A DNA stretch of 22,737 nt, from assembly GCA_037447655.1 (NCBI GenBank), contig JBBHKE010003582.1, forward strand, positions 1 to 22,737. The letters run 5' to 3'. The position numbers were made by a program, and so were the translations under genes. Origin of the DNA: Zygnema cylindricum. Taxonomy: Eukaryota > Streptophyta > Zygnematophyceae > Zygnematales > Zygnemataceae. The notes beneath the pieces were generated by a model that ran no database searches, was not told where the DNA came from, and worked only from the letters and a program-made list of their open reading frames with translations. Every line of letters begins with the position of its first letter. Position 1 is the first letter of the stretch. Positions 10,499-16,796 of the stretch are shown here, in pieces.

Positions 10499-10515
10499 AA
10501 CCTGCTCCGATACCA
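10499..10515 (-). other. Primer binding site (initiator-Met tRNA 3' end)
   Basis: The minus strand reads TGGTATCGGAGCAGGTT just after the 5' LTR. The plant tRNA-iMet 3' end requires TGGTATCAGAGCCAGGTT, so there is one substitution and one missing base. This fixes the element's orientation as minus. Confidence 0.85.
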
Positions 10516-10517
10516 AT

Positions 10518-11189
10518 TAAAAGGATCGTATAATACAAACTGAGTGCAAATGCAAGTGGAAGCATAAACAATAAAACACACACAAGAAAAAAAATTCCTT
10601 ACATAAATTCCTCACACCTTCAAAACATTCTCATTTTTAACTCCTTGAATTCCTCAAACTCAACTAAGCTGTCAAGCTATTTCAATTCCTCTAACTCATT
10701 AATAATCCACAAAGAGGATAAACTCTCACTCAATTGATAATAACCTCTCTCTCACCACGCCTCAATATACTCCTTCAAATATCACGTAACAATACCAACC
10801 AAACCGTACATGTAAAACGCGTTGAGCGCTAACTAATCAAACTACACCAATACGTAGCACAACAGGGTACGCGAATAGAAACGTCAATTATGAACGGCCT
10901 TAAACCACATGGTACGACTAGAACTTACGTAAACAGAAAAGACCAAACAATTTCCACGTCACTCGTATAGTACATTTCAAACGTACATGAAACAAAACGA
11001 AACGACCAAACAATTTCCATGTCACTTCTATAGTATGACTCAAACTTACGTGAAAGGAAACAAAATGAACAATCAATTTCTACGTCACTTCAAATTTATA
11101 GCGACGAAACTACTTTGTCGCTGGTCGTCGCTGTTTTAGCTACAAGAATGTCTCGTCGCTAAATGAGTTCTCAGTTCTAAATCCTATCA
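10518..11189 (-). repeat. 5' LTR of the minus-strand element
   Basis: Right-hand partner of 6547-7190. On the minus strand it starts TGATAGGATTTAG and ends next to the primer binding site. It has three copies of the ~63-bp internal unit (near 10940, 11005 and 11065) against two in the other LTR, so one unit was gained or lost after insertion. It also carries the segment GACGAAACTACTTTGTCGCTGG-like (about 11103) shared with 7108. Confidence 0.85.
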
Positions 11190-11194
11190 AGTTA
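11190..11194. other. Target-site duplication AGTTA, right
   Basis: AGTTA follows the terminal TCA of the minus-strand element and matches 6542-6546. Confidence 0.85.
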
Positions 11195-11261
11195 TTGTCC
11201 ATCGAAGTTGTTTTTTTGCCATCGGTCTTTGTGGAAGCTTCCTCAATTAATTTGTTCCATA

Positions 11262-11567
11262 ATGACTAATGTTGCTTCTTCTTCATCTTTAATGCCACCA
11301 GTTGTCCTTGAACAACAATTTCTCGTGCCCTTAACTTTATTTAACGGCTATTATATCAATGATCTATTCCAAAACAAAGTCAAACATTCATACATAGCAA
11401 CACTCTGTGAAATTCTTTCACTCCAATTAAGTGTTCAAACATCTTTCCATCTGGTAGAAGAATTAGAAAAAAATCAAAATTTTGACATATTTGTAGGGAT
11501 TGTCAAATTATTACCCGATGAAGGTTCTAAAAACTTATTCGTGATGGAGCTAATTTTAGTCCTATAA
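11262..11567 (+). pseudogene. Gag-like N-terminus of a second copia copy
   Basis: A frame open from 11208 contains an ATG at 11262 followed by Ser-rich sequence and PPVVLEQQF, closely resembling the frame at 926 (PAPVVLQQQY). About 100 codons follow (LTLFNGYYINDLFQ..FHLVEELEK..LLPDEG). The LFNG segment could be the start of a gag domain; LLPDE recalls the 'LPxEY' segment of copia gag. No zinc knuckle or pol follows: the frame stops and a MITE-like repeat begins 9 bases later. Probably a truncated gag, since it is preceded by a leader like that of the left copy; a chance ORF is not excluded. Confidence 0.4.
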
Positions 11568-11575
11568 TTATTTTA

Positions 11576-11905
11576 GAGTGTTTATTTTTTAAATCCTGAA
11601 AAATCCAAATTAGCTTTAATAACCTTAATTAATTTAAACACTTATAATTTCTTAACGCTAATAGCGATTCAAGGTGTAATAAACAGTACCATGCACCAAA
11701 ACTACACCGCAAATCGTTATTAGTGTTAATAACACTAATTCTATTGCGACTTTTGTTGACCAAAAATCACAAAATAGAGTTAACAACAATATTTAAGAAC
11801 GTGGACTACAATCTGCCACGTCTCTTTGCATTAAATTAGCATTGTTAAATCTAATTTTGCATTAACACTAATAAATCTTTAACGTTAATAACAATGAGCG
11901 CTCCC
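11576..11905. mobile_element. Candidate MITE with degenerate terminal inverted repeats
   Basis: The left end GAGTGTTTATT and the right end AATGAGCGCTC (reverse complement GAGCGCTCATT) match except for transitions, as expected for decayed terminal inverted repeats. TTA lies outside the left end and TAA outside the right end, reminiscent of Tourist/PIF-Harbinger targets but not an exact duplication. Inside, 11654-11678 and 11703-11727 form a 25-base inverted repeat with a few mismatches. It is 330 bp long and has no coding sequence. Alternative: a chance AT-rich hairpin. Confidence 0.4.
11654..11727. repeat. 25-base inverted repeat (hairpin)
   Basis: Arm 11654-11678 starts AACGCTAATAGCGATT and ends GGTGTA; arm 11703-11727 starts TACACC and ends AATCGTTATTAGTGTT. 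The loop is 24 bases. It lies in the candidate MITE. Confidence 0.7.
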
Positions 11906-12073
11906 TAAAACTATCCATGTTTTCTATTTGTATGATGGAACAATTTTAGTTATGCATATTGCGAGCACACACATGATGTTTGTAAACTTGTATCCGGCAG
12001 CCGATCAAAGCGACTATACCTTTGATTTAAAATCTTGTACTGCCCGAATACTTGTCCGTGGCTCATTCCCATC
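11906..12073 (+). other. Short stretch with an unassigned open frame
   Basis: A frame from 11928 encodes about 60 residues (starting MYDGTILVMHIAS), but its 3' end is the AT repeat translated. No motif is visible. It may be a remnant of the upstream end of the gypsy element, but nothing supports this beyond position. Confidence 0.25.
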
Positions 12074-12150
12074 AATATATATATATCAATATATATATAG
12101 TATATATATATAATATATATATATAATGTATATATATATAAATAATATAC
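12074..12150. repeat. AT dinucleotide microsatellite
   Basis: About 77 bases of (AT)n with short interruptions. The recognisable gypsy coding sequence begins to its right, so it may mark the element's truncated left edge. Confidence 0.9.
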
Positions 12151-12234
12151 GACGTGGCCGGGATACTTTTGTTTATGTCCAGTGATCCTTCATAAGTTCA
12201 TATACTTCGTCAAAAGAATAAACGCCAAAACTGT

Positions 12235-12552
12235 ATGCCTGTGACGGTTGGCAGAGTTAAATTACGAGCGTATAGCCCTTCCCTACCCCTCATGGATACG
12301 GGTGTAAAGGCGCTGATATTGGGCTCTAGCTTTGCACTCAAGCTTGGTCTAACTCCGGAGAAGCTTCAGTCCACTTCGACTCGCTTGTTAACATCAGCAG
12401 GTACAACCGAGCCAGTCTTAGGAATCACTAAAGAACCACTCATTTTCAGGTTCTAAAACGGAACGGCCACAAACTTTGCTAAGATCTCGGTTCACGCTCT
12501 TGTCATTAAATGTAGTGACTATGAATGCCTAGTGGGACAGAACGTTATAATT
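12235..12552 (+). pseudogene. Gypsy aspartic protease domain
   Basis: The frame contains LPLMDTGVKALILGSSFALKLGL. D-T-G at 12295-12303 is the catalytic triad of retropepsins, preceded by two hydrophobic residues, and followed by the (A/S)-x-x-x-(I/L)-(I/L) pattern. Later come SAGTTEPVLGIT, VHALVIKCSDYECLVGQNVI, matching the second half of retropepsins (strand, flap and 'hyd-LG' segment). A TAA at 12454 interrupts, where a Gln codon would fit. The enzyme would cleave the polyprotein. Gag is not recognised upstream. Confidence 0.75.
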
Positions 12553-12604
12553 TGTGCAAGGGGTGGAGTTGACGTGCTTGTGTAAGGGGTGGAGTTGACA
12601 TGCA
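12553..12604 (+). repeat. 26-bp tandem duplication causing a frameshift
   Basis: Units 12553-12578 and 12579-12604 (TGTG(C/T)AAGGGGTGGAGTTGAC(G/A)TGC..) differ at about three positions. Twenty-six is not a multiple of three, so the duplication shifts the frame between the protease and the next part of the polyprotein. Confidence 0.85.
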
Positions 12605-12959
12605 TGATTAGATATTTTCTTATAGGCCCACTAACTTCTCAGAACGCAAAATCTGCATTCCGCTAATTTCCGCTACGAAACCCATGCCTGTTATGGCGCA
12701 TTTTGCCACCTTCATCCCTGCATTTTCAGGTAATTCTGTGTGGGGGGAAATATTGTATTCATTGTCAACAGAAGAAATTCTGCTCGATAGTTTTTACTTG
12801 CCAAAAAAATTCAGTGACATCGGATTTCTTATAGATATAAGGGAATTTAACCGTATCTATAACCAAACCTTGTCAATTCCACTTTCTCCAATCTCTCCTC
12901 CAATCCCAATCCCTACAGACTCTTATGAGTTTCTTCCCATTAATTGGAATCCGGTCTAA
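12605..12959 (+). pseudogene. Linker between protease and methyltransferase in the gypsy polyprotein
   Basis: Open in one frame from about 12611 (IFSYRPTNFSERKIC) through MPVMAHFATFIPAF, then SPISPPIPIPTDSYEF to a TAA at 12957. The next codon begins the methyltransferase in the same frame, so this stop is a nonsense mutation rather than a natural end. The Pro-rich segment looks like an interdomain linker. No domain is recognised in it. Confidence 0.55.
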
Positions 12960-13935
12960 TTGGGGCATCATCCAAATAGATTGGTGATTTTGGAGCTCTT
13001 CGTTGGAATCGGCACTTCCCTAGTTTCATGTTTGCGGAATGGATTATTAATCCGATTTTATTATGTAGTTGAGATTGATCTTTTAGCACAGAAAGCACAA
13101 CTATATCATTGTAATCTGTTGCATTCCCAATACCCGCATTTGTTACCAAAATGTGTATACAAGCATATGTATACTGCCCTCCCACAAGATATCCGAATTG
13201 TGGGCAACCATCACTTACACAATATTGGTCCTGTCGATCTAGTTTTTGGTGGATGGGAGTGCTAAGGAATGTCACGGGCCGGGAAAGGTCTCGGTTTGGC
13301 CGATCCCCGCACCAAATTATTTTTTGAATTGGTTCGCATCCTGCATTTCCTACAAACTTTATAACATCCTATGGGATATATCTTGGAAAATGTTGCGGCC
13401 TATAACAATCCAAGACTCACAATCCTAGCTGATTATCAACGGATCAAACAATTAATTGGTCCACCCATTTTTATTGACGCCGCTCGCCATGGTTCACTAG
13501 CACACCGGGTTCGCTCCAAATGGACGAACCTGATTCATATTGGTCGACTCTGTGCTAACATGTCACTGCGTCCGTCTCCTACAGACATTCAGCCTGCCTT
13601 TATTCCTTTCCATAAGGTGAAACCTTGCATTCAAAAGGACTGTCCCCCTAATTTCAATATCAATGTCTCAGGTGAACCTCTCAAGGTTCTTCCTACCTTA
13701 GTTTCTTACCCACATCCACATGCATTCTTTAATGATGGTGTTGGCATGCTCCGAAACAATTATACCTCTGAGCGCGAAGAGCCTACCTCTACAAGCGAGA
13801 ACACCTCCTACATTTCATCCTTGGCACTACAGCCACTATTTGTCTTAGAGAATGTAAAAGATACACCTTATTAGGTTGTGTCATGGACCCGCAATCTTTG
13901 GCTTTTGTTTTAGGTCTTGGGTTTGCAGCTGGTCG
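12960..13935 (+). pseudogene. Retrotransposon-encoded C5-cytosine DNA methyltransferase
   Basis: The reaction would be transfer of a methyl group from AdoMet to cytosine C5. Motifs in order: I, LVILELFVGIGTSL (12996-13016, AdoMet binding); the acidic end of motif II, VVEID; IV, GPVDLVFGGWEC followed by a stop and GMS (catalytic Cys at 13260-13262, where Gln would complete CQG); then AGKGLGLADPRT; VI, GYILENV (13371-13391, catalytic Glu); VIII, AHRVRSKWTN; the late VLPTLVSYPHPHAF; and a motif X-like YTLLGCVMDPQSLAFVLGL (about 13853-13909) in another frame. About 315 codons, a normal size for a catalytic domain. Stops at 12957, 13263 and 13365 and a frameshift near 13800-13840 inactivate it. 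The Glu before the catalytic Cys replaces the usual Pro. No BAH or other regulatory domain is seen. Confidence 0.88.
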
Positions 13936-14945
13936 CCACTCTCAAGCACATCTGTCTCAACCAGCAAAGGGTGGGAATGCATCACTAAGTAAATCTTGTC
14001 GTCCTACTCTCAAAGGGACCGCATTTCAATTTTTCCTCTTTCCTTCTCCAATTCCACCAGTTCCGAAAATCTCTATCTACGATTTCCTCAATCCTATCCA
14101 TATGTCCTGGTCTATTCCCGCATACACGGCTGTTCACTCTGAAAGTTCCATGCATAATCCACCCACTCCTCATTAGACTGTTGCTTTTCCAAAATATAGC
14201 CAGAATCATTCGGTTAATTGCCTTAAACAGAAACCTGTGGCTTACGAGTTAGGACAAATGCTTATCGCAGATGAGCAGTTCGCCTTTGCAGAAGCCATAG
14301 AGGCCATGACAACGGAGAAACTCGATGCTCCTAAATGGATATTTGGCACCAATCTAACAAAGGCCAAAGAAGAACTAATAAATGACGTAGTTTAACGGAA
14401 TGTCGGCGCCTTTACTTTTTCCATGAACGATGTGGGTCGTCACACCACTTATAAGATGTCGATAGATCTCAAAGATGACCGCCCGATATTCAAACATAAA
14501 TATTTTGTGTCAGAAACTGAATGGAAAATGGTAGACAAGTGATGTTCTGAACTAGAGGAAGCTGGCCTAATCTATTGGCCACACTCCACCTTCGCAACTT
14601 CCACTGTCATGCCTCGGAAAAAGGAATCCGAGGGTAATTTTACTGATCGTGGTGATTATTGTAAACTGAATGCTAGAACTGTTCAAAATCGTCATCCCAT
14701 GCCTCATGCCTAGGAAATATTTGATCACGTAGGCAAGGTGAATTATTTTAGCATCTTTGACCTTCGTCAAGGATTGAATCAAATTGAGATAGAGGAAAAA
14801 AACTGACTGAAAACTGCCATTTGGGGTAGTGACGGCTGATGAGAATAAGCCATAATGCCATTCGCATTGAAAAACGCTCCAACGATATTTCAAAAGGTTA
14901 AGGGCTTAGTTCTCGGAGGTTCTTAGTTTTCTCGATGTTACAACG
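13936..14945 (+). pseudogene. Gypsy linker and 5' half of reverse transcriptase
   Basis: One frame (that of 13883) runs from the methyltransferase end through a linker into RT. RT signatures: GAFTFSMNDVGRHTTYKM, FVSETEWKMV, ELEEAGLIYWPHSTFA, VMPRKKESEGNFTDRGDY, KLNARTVQNRHPMPHA, FSIFDLRQGLNQIEIEE (first catalytic Asp in FDL), then IMPFALKNAPTIFQKV and FSRCY. Stops: TAG 14174, TAA 14393, TGA 14540, TAG 14711, TGA 14804 and a scrambled group near 14840. TAA 14393 stands where Gln fits, and the two TGA stand where Arg is expected. The domain breaks off at the Tyr of the catalytic YxDD, where the solo LTR was inserted. Confidence 0.9.
14941..14945. other. Target-site duplication of the solo LTR, left (CAACG)
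   Basis: CAACG precedes the TG of the solo LTR; CATTG follows its CA at 20316-20320. Three of five bases match, so the left copy has probably mutated. Only the right copy gives a sensible RT codon (Ile of YIDD). Confidence 0.5.
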
Positions 14946-15141
14946 TGTTGATAATAAGTATTTTCTAGGTCTAAAATAGATAAAAAGTGAAGAGAGCACA
15001 AGCAGTGTGTCTCCACCTCTCTCTCTCCATCCCCCATACTTATTGTAGTCAATGAAGGAGAGTGAAGGAGAGAGTAGTGGAGCCATGGCTGCCTCAGCTC
15101 CACTTGTGCAAGACTAAAGAGTGACCTAAGTCATTCTCAAC

Positions 15142-15208
15142 AAAAGGTTGAGTCCGGCAGGGTTTAAACCCCCGACCAGCTGAGCATGGCGTAGCGGTTA
15201 GCTCTAGC
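15142..15208 (-). other. Antisense tRNA-like module in solo LTR A2
   Basis: Minus strand: AGCTAACCGC (A-box-like, complement of about 15194-15203) and GGGTTTAAAC (complement of 15162-15171) where A1 has the B-box GGTTCGA. The TTCGA to TTTAA change is what CpG deamination on both strands would give. Confidence 0.4.
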
Positions 15209-15569
15209 CGGTCTGTCGTAGAAGTTTGTTTGATTATATAGGGTTTGATAAACACTTAAAAAATGTTACGGTAGCTATTCTAATTAATGGAAATACAAAC
15301 ATAAGTACATGGAGGGGATTAAATACAGTACGAATATGATTCTGCACGAAACAAATAAATCAAACATTTGTTTCGACGGTTGAGATCAAATACAAAATTC
15401 TATCCAACCGCGCACGTGATCACCAAGATCCCGGAATTGTCACTTTGGCATTTAGTGACGTGGCACGACCTAGCGCCACATGGAGAGATAACATTTGGTT
15501 GCGCGAATTCCGAGGAACGTACGAATGAGTGAAAATGGACAAGCGTCCACTTAATAACCTTTTCACACA

Positions 15570-15574
15570 TAGGT
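15570..15574. other. Target-site duplication TAGGT, left
   Basis: TAGGT precedes the first base of the young element; the same five bases follow its end at 19947-19951. Exact match. Confidence 0.95.
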
Positions 15575-15767
15575 TGTTGATATTTGAGTATTTTATAGGT
15601 CTGTATTAGGATAGAAAAAGAGCTGAGGCGGTCTGCCTCTAACTCCCCTTTCCAAGCCCCCATACTTGTCGTAGTCACTGAAGGCTGGATAGGGAGCTAA
15701 GCCATGGCTGCCTAGGCTCTCTAGAGAAGACAGGGGGTAAATTATGTAGTCTTACCAAAAGTTGGTT

Positions 15768-15832
15768 GACGGACCCAGGAATTGATCCTGGTACCTACCG
15801 TCCATCAATCCGCGTTAGCCGTTAGCTCTAGC
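15768..15832 (-). other. Antisense tRNA-like module in the 5' LTR
   Basis: Minus strand: AGCTAACGGC (complement of 15818-15827, A-box-like) and GGATCAATTCC (complement of 15778-15788, a full match to the B-box pattern GGWTCRANNCC), about 30 bases apart. The flanking stems are not tRNA-standard. The same module recurs at 18898-18962. Confidence 0.45.
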
Positions 15833-15989
15833 CGTTATGTCTAGAACAGATATTACGATATATAGGGTTTGACAAATATATAAATCGTTATATGTAGATT
15901 AATCCGTTTAACGGCTAATAGATACTTAGTACATAGATACAGTTTAGTTTAGTACGAAGTACGGAATGGGGGCAGAACAGATACCACGC

Positions 15990-16082
15990 ATTTGTTTCGA
16001 TAGCGAAACAAATACCGCGCATTTGTTTCGACAGCGAAACAAATACCGCGCATTTGTTTCGATAGCGAAACAAATACCGCGC
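15990..16082. repeat. Three 31-bp hairpin units in the 5' LTR
   Basis: Units 15990-16020, 16021-16051 and 16052-16082. Each contains ATTTGTTTCG, a 4-base loop (ATAG or ACAG) and CGAAACAAAT, a perfect 10-bp stem, then ACCGCGC or similar. LTRs A1 and A2 have only a single, imperfect version of the CGAAACAAAT/ATTTGTTTCG pair, so the array expanded in this family. Confidence 0.9.
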
Positions 16083-16195
16083 GTCGAATTTCAGCGGCTA
16101 CGATTATAGCCGGTCTTGATCGGACGGCCACAATAGGCGCCGCGATCACGGAAAAGGCATTTTTGGCGTTTTACGGTCTTTGTCACGTCAAGTGA

Positions 16196-16265
16196 CACGT
16201 GGCGTGATAACATTGGACTACGAGAATTCCGGAGATTACAGGAACTAATCCTGATTTGACACGTG
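16196..16265 (+). promoter_or_regulatory. Two G-box elements in the LTR upstream region
   Basis: CACGTGGC at 16196-16203 and CACGTG at 16260-16265, about 180-240 bases before the TATA box. G-boxes are bound by bZIP and bHLH factors in plants and often drive light, stress or hormone responses. The 3' LTR has the same pair at 19326-19333 and 19390-19395. Binding is inferred from the motif alone. Confidence 0.5.
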
Positions 16266-16295
16266 TCGACATTTTGGCCATGTCGTACAATGGCT

Positions 16296-16332
16296 GTACA
16301 GAAAGTACACCGGCACCTGTACTTTTCTGTAC
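16296..16332. repeat. 15-base inverted repeat upstream of the LTR promoter
   Basis: GTACAGAAAGTACA (16296-16309) and TGTACTTTTCTGTAC (16318-16332) pair with a single bulge around an 8-base loop. Related GTAC-rich inverted sequence occurs in LTR A1 (about 2007-2068) and A2, so the structure is old. Confidence 0.75.
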
Positions 16333-16439
16333 GACACAGTAATTTGATTGGTGCCGTACTTCAGTAGATAGAGTTTTAGAGAGGGAATAGGACTTAGAAA
16401 ATTTTGGGTAGGCAGCTGCCTCTCCCAGAGAGCACCCTG

Positions 16440-16446
16440 TATAAAT
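16440..16446 (+). promoter_or_regulatory. TATA box of the TR-GAG element
   Basis: TATAAAT in CCTGTATAAATGGC, about 45 bases after TAGGACTTAG. Transcription is expected to start about 30 bases on, near 16470, which would define the start of R. The 3' LTR copy is at 19570. Confidence 0.6.
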
Positions 16447-16796
16447 GGCAAACTTTGGCCAGCCATAACTATCAATTTACTTGACCATTTTCAGTGATTC
16501 TTTTTGCTGCGGACTCAGGGGAGTCTAGGCTACACAGGGGTGTAGTCGGTCAGAGTTTTTTGTCTGCCAGGGTGGCTGTATTTCTAAGGGAAAGTCAAAG
16601 TGGGTGAATGTGTCCAAATCTCATATTCTAACTTTGCATTCTGTGGTGGAACTGAGCACACAGAAAGTGTTAATTCACAGGGGTGAATCAATATTGGGGT
16701 TCTGACTGTCAAGGGGTCAGTCACTTGGGTTTATATTAACTTGGAGTCGGCACTATCTAGATTAGCTTCTTTTGGATCTGCATACTCTGAGGGCCA

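Larger units (their letters stand above)
6547..11189 (-). mobile_element. Complete minus-strand LTR retrotransposon without polymerase (LARD-like)
   Basis: A 4.64-kb unit bounded by direct repeats (6547-7190 and 10518-11189) and by AGTTA duplications. On the minus strand the order is 5' LTR (right), primer binding site (10499-10515), internal region, purine tract (7191-7205), 3' LTR (left). The internal region has no integrase, RT or complete RNase H. It holds two Lys/Glu-rich frames (10250-9822, 9668-9342) and a short RNase H-like tail before the purine tract. Its tRNA-iMet primer and that tail point to a Ty1/copia relative that has lost most of pol, so it would need proteins from another element to move. 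Confidence 0.85.

Noticed and set aside
14567-14893. Minus-strand ORF of 108 codons
   Set aside because: It is antisense to conserved gypsy RT motifs on the plus strand.
15990-16082. CRISPR-like array
   Set aside because: Units are contiguous hairpins without variable spacers, lie in a eukaryotic LTR, and there are no cas genes.
15949-16475. Minus-strand ORFs in the LTR, repeated identically at 19079-19605
   Set aside because: They are duplicated because the LTRs are duplicated; their sequence reflects the hairpin array and promoter region and shows no domain.
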